Part shown: positions 47,449-56,243 of the stretch, piece by piece | Layout of the letters: each line of letters opens with the position of its first letter | How positions within the stretch are numbered: the stretch's first letter is position 1 | IMG/VR virus record: IMGVR_UViG_3300025319_000005 | Location: 1 to 64,000 of that record | Direction: 5' to 3' (one strand) | Origin: a virus | Length of the DNA: 64,000 nucleotides | The notes under the pieces: generated by a model | What the model saw: the letters and a program-made list of their open reading frames with translations, nothing else | The model's database searches: none | What the model was told of the DNA's origin: nothing | Position numbers and translations under genes: made by a program

Positions 47449-48924
47449 TTAATCTAAAAACTCTTTCCAAAAGTCTTTGCGGAATGTGGATATGACCTTA
47501 CGCTTATATCTATGTCCCATTGTTCCGTCACAAAAACTCATTAATTTAATAAATTTCTCATTTAACATAGATTTCTGGATGTTTTCAAAATTTATAGGTT
47601 CATCAACAATGGCATAAGCAAATTGAGTTAAACCGTATTCTCCTGTTTTATCTATTATTGGTTTTGAAATTCCATTACTCCATATTACCTTAGGTGTATT
47701 AAAATGACCATTTTTAGATAATGACCAAAATAGATTTACCGTTCCATCTTTTAATATAGTATAGACACAAGGGTATTTAAAATCTTCTGTTTTTTCTTTT
47801 GACATGTGTTTTTTGTCACTACCATAAGCAGACCGACTATACAACACCTCAACTTTTTCTTCTCCCTCTTTTGCTATTAACTTTTGTATTTCATTAAACA
47901 TTCCATTAGGAATAAATTCCATATTTGAAATATCTAATTTTTCAATAATTCCATCTTGACATTTAATTGTTGTTATTGTATTATTTGAGGGAGAGTTTTT
48001 AATGCAATAAAAATCAAAAGTAGTTTGTACGCCAAACATTTTAACACCATCTTCTCTGTTGTGTAAATTTAAACTTAATATTTTCTTTGACCTTAATAAA
48101 GTTTGAATTGTTTTAAATCCACCATCAAAATCTCTCCAATTGCTAGGGTGAACACCAACAAAATAACCAGCTTCAACCAAACAACTTTCAATTGATTTTT
48201 TAACGAATTTATCCCAAAGTGGTTGTGACTTTTTATTTCCTTCTTTAAGCTCTTGATACGGAGGATTCATCACAATAACATCAAATTTTTCAATTCCCCA
48301 TATCTCTCTCGTGTGTTCATCAAATTTTTCATCCAAAAACGAACCATTATATATATTCAAAGAATATTCATCATTAGGATCAAAAGCACAAAGGAATAGA
48401 AACATATTTTTAGCTTGAAGTTCACCAACGTATAATTGATTTTCTACTATGTGTTTATATCTTAATTCCTCATCTGGTTCAAATTCCTTAAGACCATACA
48501 TAAGTCTATTTACAATAACACTTGAAAAAATACCACAACCGTTACAAGGGTCTAAGAATTTCAATTTAGGATTTGACCAAACTTCTTTAGGTAAAGTATC
48601 AAGCATATCCTGTACAAGAGAAATTGGCGTCATAACCTCTCCGAAGGCTTTTTTCTCCACTTCTCCTACTTTAACGTATTCACGTAGCATTTTGACTATT
48701 TCTTTGCTGTAATGATATTTTCCAATACTTTCATCCTTCATCATGTTTTTTACCTTGATGAATAAATCTCTATCACCATCCAAAATAGATAAAATAGCCA
48801 TTCTTTTCTTGCTGGTACTTAAACCCTCAAGTGTTATTTTAATGTCTTTATCAATTCCTGACACTTCATCAATCATCATTTGGTCGATTAATGTTTCAAA
48901 TTGATTTTTCTTTGCGTTTGTCAT
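47449..48924 (-). CDS. N6-adenine DNA methyltransferase (type I/IIG-like)
   Basis: 491 aa. N-terminal helical part, then FGEVMTPISLVQDML (motif X), LDPCNGCGIFSSV (motif I) and VIVMNPPYQ (motif IV) near residue 225. The C-terminal 200 residues fit a target-recognition domain. First gene after the promoter at 48954 and ahead of the XkdF-like, nuclease and helicase genes. Confidence 0.85.
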   Translation of the reverse strand: MTNAKKNQFETLIDQMMIDEVSGIDKDIKITLEGLSTSKKRMAILSILDGDRDLFIKVKNMMKDESIGKYHYSKEIVKMLREYVKVGEVEKKAFGEVMTPISLVQDMLDTLPKEVWSNPKLKFLDPCNGCGIFSSVIVNRLMYGLKEFEPDEELRYKHIVENQLYVGELQAKNMFLFLCAFDPNDEYSLNIYNGSFLDEKFDEHTREIWGIEKFDVIVMNPPYQELKEGNKKSQPLWDKFVKKSIESCLVEAGYFVGVHPSNWRDFDGGFKTIQTLLRSKKILSLNLHNREDGVKMFGVQTTFDFYCIKNSPSNNTITTIKCQDGIIEKLDISNMEFIPNGMFNEIQKLIAKEGEEKVEVLYSRSAYGSDKKHMSKEKTEDFKYPCVYTILKDGTVNLFWSLSKNGHFNTPKVIWSNGISKPIIDKTGEYGLTQFAYAIVDEPINFENIQKSMLNEKFIKLMSFCDGTMGHRYKRKVISTFRKDFWKEFLD

Positions 48925-48953
48925 GAGAAATGGTTTTTGTTTAATTAATTATG

Positions 48954-48993
48954 TTATAACGTACTATACGAATTTTAAAAGAGAGGTGTTACA
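48954..48993 (-). promoter_or_regulatory. conserved phage promoter
   Basis: 40-bp element with GTATAGTACGTTATAA; drives the operon 48924-44852. Confidence 0.85.
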
Positions 48994-50139
48994 AATTTCA
49001 TTGGTCTTCGGCACAAGTTAATGATAAATCATAATATAAAACACAAATATATAAATTTCTGATTGGTTTTTACTGGATTTTACTATAGTATATTTTTACA
49101 CTTTTTTAAACATAAACAGAAGTATGATTTACTATCATTTTCCATGAGAGAAAAGTAGATACTTTTATTGAGCTTTTTAATACTAAAATTAAAGAGGATG
49201 AAATGGGATTTATGTAGGATTTTACGTGAATGTCTACTTTTTCTAAATTTGTAAGAGGTTGGTTGTCAGGATTTTACATATAATTATATAACTTTAATAA
49301 AAACACGTAAAATAATATTAAAACATTGATACTGGTTCGGTTCACATTGTGAGGTTGTAGCTCTGTCCATTTATCAACCAACGAAATTGAACTGATTTAT
49401 GGGATTTAATAGAAATACGATAAATCGTATAAGTAAAATCCTGACATACTTTTCACAAATCCTATCACACTCCACAACGTCCTATCTAAAGACATTTCAG
49501 AACATTTAAAAAAATTTTAAAAATATAAACGTTAAAAGTGGGTTTTTGTGGTAAAAAGTGGGAGCCATAATTTAGCAGGACAATAGTAGGATTTTACTTG
49601 AGCTGAAAGTGAATAAAAGCTCTGGTCGGTAAAATCCTAATTATCCTCGTGTAGTCGTTTGTTGTCGGATAGCACAGTACTTTCCTTTCGTACCATAGGA
49701 TTTTACCATTCTGGGAGAAATTATTTACTTGTAGTCGGATAAATTGTTGATAACTTTATTTTTATCAATATCGGTAGGATTTTACGAGTACAAAATTGTT
49801 GATAACTATTTCTATTAAACAAAATGCTGGTTATAAGACAAGTAAAATCCTGGCACGATTTTATCTGGCACGTAAATTGATATTAGTAAAATCCTGCTAC
49901 CAATTCCCAAAGTGAATCTTATTCGTTTTCTTGTGATAAGTGTTAATAACTTTGTTAATAGAATGCAACATTTTGTAGGATTTTACGTTTAACTGTATAT
50001 GAACGTGTTTCCATCGCGTTTGGTTTTGGCCTACTGAGTTTAAATTAAAGAGGTTCCTGGTTTTGTTTTGTTTGCTCCTTCACCGTGTCCGCTACTCTTA
50101 ATTTACTCAGTGGGCTTTTTTATTGTTATATTTGTGAAA
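48994..50139. other. long non-coding block, candidate replication origin
   Basis: Over 1.1 kb with no supported gene. Eleven copies of GTAGGATTTTAC or its reverse complement occur between 49075 and 49986 in both orientations. Two TTGTTGATAAC elements (49744, 49796) resemble DnaA boxes. AT-rich tracts lie between. Dense short repeats in a gene-free, AT-rich stretch fit an origin or a centromere/packaging-type site. Confidence 0.45.
49075..49986. repeat. GTAGGATTTTAC short repeat cluster (11 copies)
   Basis: Copies begin near 49075, 49214, 49267, 49433, 49586, 49629, 49696, 49774, 49842, 49886 and 49975. Core GGATTTTAC is exact; flanks prefer GTA before and GT/CC after. Orientation is mixed. 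More copies lie outside (44670, 50546, 54352, 54381, 58757, 60600, 61183, 61270, 61391). Confidence 0.75.
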
Positions 50140-50550
50140 ATGATAAAAAGTCTTGAATATATTAAAATTCACATATTAAAAGAAGGAGAAAAGCCTGTTT
50201 TATTATCTGAGTTAGAAAACAAGATAGTTGCTTGGGCATTACATCTCCCTGAAAAAATACAAATTTCTCATTGCAACTCTAAAGAAAATTCAAATCCAAT
50301 AAAATTCATTGGAGGGAGAGAATACCGTTCCCTTGGAGATACCTGCAGAATGTTTTGTAAAATGAGACTACAAAATAGAATGTTTGATTACTTTTTCTGG
50401 GATGGAATTGTAAAAGTAATACATAATGATTATGATTACTTTAGTGAAGAATACTATGCTTTTAAAAATAGTTTTTATTATTATATTGTCACAGGAAGTT
50501 ATAATCACCGGATGGTGTTAATAGAAAAATTCAATAGGGAGAAATGGTAG
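50140..50550 (+). CDS. plus-strand R-x-V-L-x-E-K protein beside repeat cluster
   Basis: 136 aa from MIKSLEYIKIHILKEGEKPV; an upstream frame from 50068 is an artefact of extension. Body GGREYRSLGDTCRMFCKMRL unknown; C-terminus YNHRMVLIEKFNREKW carries the shared peptide. It is the only plus-strand carrier and is flanked by GGATTTTAC repeats. Confidence 0.65.
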   Translation: MIKSLEYIKIHILKEGEKPVLLSELENKIVAWALHLPEKIQISHCNSKENSNPIKFIGGREYRSLGDTCRMFCKMRLQNRMFDYFFWDGIVKVIHNDYDYFSEEYYAFKNSFYYYIVTGSYNHRMVLIEKFNREKW

Positions 50551-50593
50551 GATTTTACCGGTTAATAATTATAAAACTTATTTTTGGGATATC

Positions 50594-50800
50594 TTAAAAA
50601 CTACCAGCATCATGTAAGTGATTACCAGAATCGTCATAAACGTGTGTCTTCAACATTGAGCCACCTTTTGTATTTGCTTCTTTAAATGCTTCTTCTTTGG
50701 TTTTAAAATCTCCCTCTATCCAATCTGAGCCATCGAATGTATCAACTCCTACAACTCTGAATTTACCTTTTGGTGCTTTGAAATCTTTTATAGTTAACAT
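50594..50800 (-). CDS. small conserved phage-type protein
   Basis: 68 aa: GKFRVVGVDTFDGSDWIEGDFKTKEEAFKEANTKGG then KTHVYDDSGNHL. A pattern familiar from short phage and bacterial proteins (V-V-G-V-D-T-F-D-G), but the function is unknown. Confidence 0.7.
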   Translation of the reverse strand: MLTIKDFKAPKGKFRVVGVDTFDGSDWIEGDFKTKEEAFKEANTKGGSMLKTHVYDDSGNHLHDAGSF

Positions 50801-50850
50801 AAGGATAAGTTTTAAATTTATGATATATATTATATTTTATTTAAGGAATC

Positions 50851-50875
50851 AGGATTTTGCCCAGAGGAAAATCCT
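50851..50875. terminator. hairpin terminator candidate
   Basis: AGGATTTT and AAAATCCT pair around a short GC-rich loop, with a T-run on the right. Lies just past the stop of the gene ending at 50912 (minus strand). Confidence 0.55.
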
Positions 50876-50911
50876 TTTTATCTATCTCAACTATGATACA
50901 TGTCATTATAA

Positions 50912-51175
50912 TCAGATATTTACCACCGTACAAAAAACAAGTCCCTCACAATCATTAAGATGATGTAGAACATTGGCTGAAGATTCTTCTAACAATGACC
51001 TGGTTCTTCCAACTGAAAGATGAGGTAAAGTACATAAAGTGGTTGTAAAAGAAACCTTTTTCCCAATTGAATGCATTTCATCCCAATCATTGGGGCATTT
51101 CTTTTTTAACTTAGTTACTGCACTAAGCATTTGTTTCTTTTGTGTAAAATGAGCTGTTACGCGAATTGCTTCCAT
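50912..51175 (-). CDS. hypothetical protein, 87 aa
   Basis: Lys-rich N-terminal helix (FTQKKQMLSAVTKLKKKCPNDW); Cys- and His-bearing C-terminal half. Unknown. Last gene of the minus-strand run from 52827. Confidence 0.6.
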   Translation of the reverse strand: MEAIRVTAHFTQKKQMLSAVTKLKKKCPNDWDEMHSIGKKVSFTTTLCTLPHLSVGRTRSLLEESSANVLHHLNDCEGLVFCTVVNI

Positions 51176-51176
51176 G

Positions 51177-51410
51177 TTATTCCAAGTTTAAGGTTCCTAA
51201 CAATGACAGGTTTTTACATACCTCTTCTGTTTTAATGTAAAATCCATCTTTACCTTTTTTAAATATCCCAAGTTTTGTGGACATCTTATTTATTAAATCA
51301 ATGAAGACCGGCTTTTTAATGTCGTCATATAAGCTCTCTAATAAAACAATCCCTTCTTCATTATTTGAAATTGAAATTACATCTTCGATATTGTTATATT
51401 TAAATTTCAT
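51177..51410 (-). CDS. hypothetical protein, 77 aa
   Basis: Helix-rich small protein (VLLESLYDDIKKPVFIDLINKMSTKLGIF). Separated from the next gene by one base. Unknown. Confidence 0.6.
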   Translation of the reverse strand: MKFKYNNIEDVISISNNEEGIVLLESLYDDIKKPVFIDLINKMSTKLGIFKKGKDGFYIKTEEVCKNLSLLGTLNLE

Positions 51411-51422
51411 AGTTAAGAATAT

Positions 51423-51629
51423 CTAATTTAAAAATATTGGATACAAATCATTATCTGACTCAGGGATATATAAAAACACATTTTGCATGCCAGTATCTTT
51501 ATTTATCTCGTCGATGTCATTATCAATACATTTATATGCTTCTTTGGTACCTTCTCCGGTTCTATCAAAGAACCTTTCGGCATTTTTGATATCTCTTACT
51601 AATTCGATTTCAATTTTTTTGTTTTCCAT
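51423..51629 (-). CDS. hypothetical protein, 68 aa
   Basis: From MENKKIEIELVRDIKNAERFFDR; the long frame from 51728 overlaps the membrane protein gene. Acidic alpha/beta protein, unknown. Confidence 0.6.
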   Translation of the reverse strand: MENKKIEIELVRDIKNAERFFDRTGEGTKEAYKCIDNDIDEINKDTGMQNVFLYIPESDNDLYPIFLN

Positions 51630-51879
51630 TTGTTTTAATGTTTTTGTTCTTGTCGTTTTTATTTTCAGTTCTGCCGGACCATTGAGTCGTTCCATCGTTT
51701 CTTTGTGTGAATTTTGGTTTTGTATCAAGACTGGTCATCTCACCTAGGTGAAAATCGTTATATTTATCATCCAGAACCTGGTTCTTTCTCTCATCCGCTT
51801 TTCGAATTCGTCTAGAAATTAACACACCGACTAATCCTGCAATAGCCATCATTGCGATTAATATTATATTTGTGTTCAT
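51610..51879 (-). CDS. small membrane-anchored protein
   Basis: 89 aa. N-terminal membrane helix (NIILIAMMAIAGLVGVLI) followed by basic RRIRK, so the C-terminal, charged and Asn/Lys-rich half should be cytoplasmic. Resembles spanin or holin-sized proteins only in topology. Confidence 0.65.
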   Translation of the reverse strand: MNTNIILIAMMAIAGLVGVLISRRIRKADERKNQVLDDKYNDFHLGEMTSLDTKPKFTQRNDGTTQWSGRTENKNDKNKNIKTNGKQKN

Positions 51880-51980
51880 TACATGTTCTTGATTTGGTTG
51901 GTTTATATATTAAACGTATTGTACCAGGTTGAATGTTGCATAAATATAAAAAGTTTTTTATTGAAGTTAAAAAATAATAT

Positions 51981-52352
51981 TTATGACCCGCTGGACATTC
52001 GTTTCAATAATAGCGAATTGTCAACCATAAAAGACTGAAAATCAGAAGTATCAAAGTCATCTTTCAATTGTGGTATATCATAAGTGTCATTCACGTTGTT
52101 TTTGATGTAATCAATCAACACTTCGAATGTATTTGATTGACATGTTGCCTTAATTGCTGTCAGTCGTTGTTCAACTTCTAAAAACCATTTAGGTTTCTTT
52201 TCTTTTAAATAGTTCATAGCTACAGGTAAGTGATGTGTCATCAAGTTGTCATCGCAAATATGATTTAACATTAAATAGACATCATCTATTTTTGTTGATA
52301 ATCTCCCATCTACTATGGAAAATAATTGAAGTAAATTAAATTGTTTTGTCAT
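51981..52352 (-). CDS. hypothetical helical protein, 123 aa
   Basis: Helical throughout with HICDDNLMTHHL. Unknown. Spaced normally before the next gene. Confidence 0.65.
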   Translation of the reverse strand: MTKQFNLLQLFSIVDGRLSTKIDDVYLMLNHICDDNLMTHHLPVAMNYLKEKKPKWFLEVEQRLTAIKATCQSNTFEVLIDYIKNNVNDTYDIPQLKDDFDTSDFQSFMVDNSLLLKRMSSGS

Positions 52353-52380
52353 TTTATTGTTGTTTTTAGGTTTATATATT

Positions 52381-52827
52381 CTAATTTATGTTTTCACGTC
52401 CTGTTTTTTCCAATTGCTCAGCGAAATGTCCTGAATAGGTTCCATCCTTGGCCGGTAAAATAATCCGAATAACGTTCCGGCCAAGTTCTCTAGCTAAAAT
52501 TGCTTTTACTTTGTATCCGGTTAGGATATCATTATATTCTTTTCCGGGTTCTAATTTTGTCCCGGATTTGATAAGTCTGAAAGCTGCCCACATTATTCCA
52601 TTAGCTATTTCTGGAGATACTCTCATACAAAACTGTAAATCGAGATGATCAAAGTTTTCAGCAATACCATGGGTATGGATGTTGGTACCATATGGGAATT
52701 CATCCGGACTTTCATTAAAAACGAAATGAGTATACCATCCAACTTTTTTGATTGAGTCACTCTCAAGTTTATTAAAGATTCGCTGGTCACTTGGGAATTT
52801 ATATACTTTCTCTTTTTTCTTTTTCAT
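52381..52827 (-). CDS. DUF4262-like protein
   Basis: 148 aa: VGWYTHFVFNES, then FPYGTNIHTHGI, LDLQFCMRVSPEIANGIMWAAF and VKAILAREL. The order (G-W, FPYxxxxHTxGI, P-E, N-G-x-x-x-A) fits the DUF4262 pattern. Function of the family unknown. Confidence 0.55.
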   Translation of the reverse strand: MKKKKEKVYKFPSDQRIFNKLESDSIKKVGWYTHFVFNESPDEFPYGTNIHTHGIAENFDHLDLQFCMRVSPEIANGIMWAAFRLIKSGTKLEPGKEYNDILTGYKVKAILARELGRNVIRIILPAKDGTYSGHFAEQLEKTGRENIN

Positions 52828-52895
52828 GGTTATATTTTTTCAGTTAAAGTTATTCTTCAATAAGCTACTTTAAAATCAAATAGTTATGAATTTAA

Positions 52896-53795
52896 TTATA
52901 CTACAATCAATTCAAACATATCAAATAACTCAATTTCTGCCATGCTCCATTCTATATCAAATTTTTCTAATATTGATTTAGGAATGCTAATATTTTTCCC
53001 ATTAAAATATTTTAACAGTTTATCTCTAAAGTTTTTATCTTTTATTAAGTCAAAAGATAAATTTGGTACTAATGCAGCTGTTTTTTTAAGTGCATCATTT
53101 TTTTTCGATTTAGGGAGAAATAATAATTTTTCACGATTGTTTAAGGATTTATTTTCTTTGTTAAAAATTAAATTTTCGTCAATATCTGTTATAATGTAGC
53201 TATCTTCTCCAGATAATTTCAAAAACAACTTTGTTTTATTTGTTGTGCTCTGTTTTTGAACTCCAATTAGTCTTTCTAAATAACTTATTTTAAAAGTTTT
53301 GATTTTGTTATTTAATTCTATAATTTTTTTTTCAACTTCTTTTGTTATTAATAATCCGTCAAGATAAAACGAACTTTCTTTCTTTGTAACTAAGTGAAAT
53401 CCCATTAATTCAAAGTCTGTGAGTGTTCCATCTTCGAGAAGTGTTCCGGCTCCAAGTGGAAGTAAAGAAAATTCATCAAGTTTTTCTTTCGTTATGTTAT
53501 TTTTTGTAATGTAATCATTATTTATCTCAACTTCAAGGATTAAAATATCTTCTTTGGATAAGTGGGCAGAAATGATTTCACCAACTACATCTCCTATAAA
53601 TTTAACTTCTTCCTGAACTTCACCAGCATCTTCAAAAATAGATGTGTTTAGTTTTCTTTGATTTATATTATAAATAAATTTCTCAACTTCATTTTTAGGA
53701 AATTTCCTTTCGTTTAAATTAGCAACATCACATGTTAAAACTTCAAAGTAATGAAGTAAAACTTGAGTTTGTGTTTCTTTTGCTGAGTTTTTCAT
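52896..53795 (-). CDS. hypothetical protein, prohead-protease-like N-terminus
   Basis: 299 aa. N-terminal VANLNERKFPKNEVEKFI recalls the N-x-N-G-R-x-Y/F-P element of T4 gp21-type (S80) prohead proteases and scaffold-protease fusions; LGAGTLLEDGTLTDFELMGFHLV follows. The catalytic Ser/His pair is not convincing. If real it would be the protease for the L-x-E peptides discussed elsewhere, but this is a weak match. Confidence 0.4.
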   Translation of the reverse strand: MKNSAKETQTQVLLHYFEVLTCDVANLNERKFPKNEVEKFIYNINQRKLNTSIFEDAGEVQEEVKFIGDVVGEIISAHLSKEDILILEVEINNDYITKNNITKEKLDEFSLLPLGAGTLLEDGTLTDFELMGFHLVTKKESSFYLDGLLITKEVEKKIIELNNKIKTFKISYLERLIGVQKQSTTNKTKLFLKLSGEDSYIITDIDENLIFNKENKSLNNREKLLFLPKSKKNDALKKTAALVPNLSFDLIKDKNFRDKLLKYFNGKNISIPKSILEKFDIEWSMAEIELFDMFELIVV

Positions 53796-54098
53796 GGTTA
53801 TATTTTTTTTAGTTAAAGTTTTACTTTAAGTTACCCTCCTCTTGACCCGTTAGAAATCAATAGATTATCAGTTTTAATTTCCTTCGCTTAGTAAAATGTA
53901 AAATCCTAATTATATGCAAGTTCAGGTACCTTCAATATCAAGTAGTTATAAAGAAGTTGTAAAAATGAATACTCATTATCAATTAGTTACGAGCTAAAAA
54001 TTTTCAATAATCATTCCTATGTTAAAAATCAATTAGTTACGCAACACTGCCAGCTGTACATTCATCATATTGTTTTATTCATAATGTGATATTTTGTT

Positions 54099-54138
54099 CT
54101 ATAACGTACTATACGAATTTTAAATCTTAGGTGTTACA
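54099..54138 (-). promoter_or_regulatory. conserved phage promoter with distant gene
   Basis: 40-bp element ending CGTTATAG. The next gene downstream starts 300 bp away at 53795, the longest leader of the set. Confidence 0.8.
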
Positions 54139-54184
54139 AGAAAAGGATATGTTAAATATTTAAGGTAAAACCCTAAGTATTTAG

Positions 54185-54240
54185 ATATACGTAAAATCCA
54201 ATTGAATTTCTGTCACGAAAAAGAATTAAATTAGTGACAG
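54185..54240 (+). repeat. inverted repeat copy 1 with internal hairpin
   Basis: ATACGTAAAATCCAATT followed by CTGTCAC-17 nt-GTGACAG. A closely similar 55-bp sequence lies at 61227-61282 in the opposite orientation. Confidence 0.7.
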
Positions 54241-54387
54241 GATTTTAGATTTATATTTCGTATATCAATAATTTTTAAAAAACGGTTTGAGAAACGCCAG
54301 GTCAAAAAAAATCCCTGGCAGAAATTACCAGAGAAAAAGTATCATATATCAGGATTTTACATTTAGATTAGTATGAGTATCAGGATT

Positions 54388-54870
54388 TTACGCTCTTGAG
54401 TCGAGTTCCTTTTTAATTTTAGCAGCTTCTTCGAAGGCTTCAGTTGAGACCATTATGTTCATGTGACGTATTAGTTTGTCTGTGGAAATGTTTTTATAAT
54501 CAAATGCGTTGATTTGTAATTGGTCGGTATCACGATATAATAGATTATCTATTTCATTATCTTCCGGGTCTTCGTCATCATAATACTCATCTTCTTCGCT
54601 TCCATCTTTAGAAGGTTCACCTGGTTGTAATCCAAAGTTTATCTCCTTCATACCTATATCTATAAGTATTTGGCGTCCTAATTGTGGTTCTTTATTATAT
54701 TCGTATGTAGACTCAGCGAGTTCAGAAAAACCTTCCGGAAGTATTCCGTCAGCTATTCCGGATTCGTCTGATAGGCATCCTTGGGAATCGTAATAGGTAC
54801 GTGGAGTGATTAGAAAAAAATAATCTCCATCATTATTTGATAATTGAAAATAAAAATCTGATGCTTTCAT
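54388..54870 (-). CDS. acidic protein with UVR-like C-terminal helix pair
   Basis: 160 aa. A long Asp/Glu stretch (EEDEYYDDEDPEDNE) precedes LIRHMNIMVSTEAFEEAAKIKKEL, matching the UVR motif (L-x3-M-x3-A-x-x-E-x-F-E-x-AA-x-I) found in UvrB/UvrC. A stand-alone UVR helix pair could bind UvrA/UvrC-like partners; otherwise unknown. Confidence 0.65.
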   Translation of the reverse strand: MKASDFYFQLSNNDGDYFFLITPRTYYDSQGCLSDESGIADGILPEGFSELAESTYEYNKEPQLGRQILIDIGMKEINFGLQPGEPSKDGSEEDEYYDDEDPEDNEIDNLLYRDTDQLQINAFDYKNISTDKLIRHMNIMVSTEAFEEAAKIKKELDSRA

Positions 54871-54876
54871 GTAAGA

Positions 54877-55215
54877 TTAAACGGAAAATCCTGCAATTTG
54901 TTTCTTTAGCTTTTCCTCTCCCTTAGTTTTAATATCGCTTCTCCCTATAAATTTCCTATTAGTCATTGTTTTATTTTCTTTCTTTTCAGATTGTGTAACT
55001 TTTTTGCTTGGAGTGAGGTTGTTATTAAACTTATCTTCTGCAGGCGTTTCTGGTTTATGTTTCTTATTATCAATGATATAACAGTCCCAACAACAGTATA
55101 AGTTTCTCCCTGATTTAACCGGTTTTCCACAAGCTGAATTGTGACAGGTTGGAATTATTTTGTCTAATGCTTTCTTATATTTTTTTGAGTTCTTCTGTTT
55201 GGTTTTGGTTTCCAT
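54877..55215 (-). CDS. zinc-finger protein, 112 aa
   Basis: CHNSACGKPV, then CCWDC: four cysteines for one zinc knuckle, between strongly basic ends. Overlaps the aminopeptidase start region by 41 bases. Confidence 0.65.
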   Translation of the reverse strand: METKTKQKNSKKYKKALDKIIPTCHNSACGKPVKSGRNLYCCWDCYIIDNKKHKPETPAEDKFNNNLTPSKKVTQSEKKENKTMTNRKFIGRSDIKTKGEEKLKKQIAGFSV

Positions 55216-56158
55216 TGTCGGTGGTAATAATTGGTTTTTTGGTTATATTAAATAGGAACTTGGTAAAGTTTTCCATGTCTGTCCCATTACATTTTTCTAT
55301 AGTATCATCTATTGAGTGACAGATTCTCCATGTGTCATGTTTTTTCATATCGTATTCAGGAAGGATTCCTATACAAAGTACTGGATATTTGTATCTACGA
55401 AATGCGATAGCATCACTTGGTGGGGTTCTTAATTTTTGGATGTTATGTCCTAGGGTTGTTTCTAATGAGATATGAAGCTCGTCTTCTGATTTATTTTTCT
55501 CACAGTCTGACCAGATTATTGTCCCGTTACCGGTAAGCTCTAAATTAATAACAGCGGATATTTCTCCGTATATTTCATGAGAAATGTTTCTACTTCCTTT
55601 TATAGATGAAGATTTTTTAGCGAATCTGTTGGCTCCTTTTGCACTTATCTCTTCGGAATCTGAGAAAAGTATAATGGTTCTTTGATGTTCATCTTTGGAT
55701 GTTTTAATTAGAGATGAGAGCCTGAGAAGATTACAGACGCTGGCAGAATTGTCTTGTGCGTTTTGGCTATGAACGTTCATGACGTCATGGTGTGCACAAA
55801 AAACAATAGCTGGACCGGTTACTTGAGGATTTGGTTCAGCAATTATATTAACAAGCTTGTGACTCGAGTAGCTACTATTTCCCCAAGTGATGTCGTTCCC
55901 TCCTTGGGCTTCGAAAATATCTAATGAGTATTTTACACCAAGTTTGTTAAGTGTGTCTATAATATACATCGCACGGTTAGTTATAGGATTGGGCTGAGGT
56001 ATATTAGCAGAATAAAGATTATGAACTGATGATAAGTCAACCAAAAATTCATATGATGTGTTAGATTTCTCGAGTGCAGCTAATTGCTGGAGAAAAAACA
56101 GATTTCTCCAGTTTTCTTCGAATTCATAATCATCATATTTATATTCCTGGTCTTTCAT
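55175..56158 (-). CDS. M28-family zinc aminopeptidase
   Basis: 327 aa. VFCAHHDVM (first His and Asp ligand), NSASVCNLLRLSSLI (Asp/Asn region), FSDSEEISAKGA (Glu-Glu) and a late HSIDDT form the co-catalytic M28 metal set in order. No signal peptide, so cytoplasmic. May degrade host peptides during infection; a phage-borne M28 enzyme is unusual. Confidence 0.8.
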   Translation of the reverse strand: MKDQEYKYDDYEFEENWRNLFFLQQLAALEKSNTSYEFLVDLSSVHNLYSANIPQPNPITNRAMYIIDTLNKLGVKYSLDIFEAQGGNDITWGNSSYSSHKLVNIIAEPNPQVTGPAIVFCAHHDVMNVHSQNAQDNSASVCNLLRLSSLIKTSKDEHQRTIILFSDSEEISAKGANRFAKKSSSIKGSRNISHEIYGEISAVINLELTGNGTIIWSDCEKNKSEDELHISLETTLGHNIQKLRTPPSDAIAFRRYKYPVLCIGILPEYDMKKHDTWRICHSIDDTIEKCNGTDMENFTKFLFNITKKPIITTDNGNQNQTEELKKI

Positions 56159-56198
56159 ACGTTTGCAAATGTAGTAAATAATTATTTAGTTTAAACAA

Positions 56199-56232
56199 AA
56201 AGTCCAGTGATTATAATTTTTCACTGGACTTT
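56199..56232. terminator. strong intrinsic terminator
   Basis: AAAGTCCAGTGA pairs perfectly with TCACTGGACTTT around a 10-base loop, with T-runs outside. Ends the transcript of the gene at 56244 (minus strand). Confidence 0.85.
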
Positions 56233-56243
56233 CGTAGGGAGAA

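Larger units (their letters stand above)
53796..54387. other. long non-coding stretch with promoter and hairpins
   Basis: About 590 bp without a supported gene. Contains the conserved promoter at 54099, two copies of ATCAATTAGTTACG (near 53980 and 54030), a CTGTCAC/GTGACAG hairpin (54210-54240), a GCCAGG/CCTGGC hairpin (54295-54319) and several GGATTTTAC repeats. A short untranslated RNA from the 54099 promoter is possible. Confidence 0.5.

Noticed and set aside
53830-54090. Small genes between 53.8 and 54.1 kb
   Set aside because: Only frames of 5-11 codons follow the promoter at 54099; none is convincing, so the stretch is left as non-coding.
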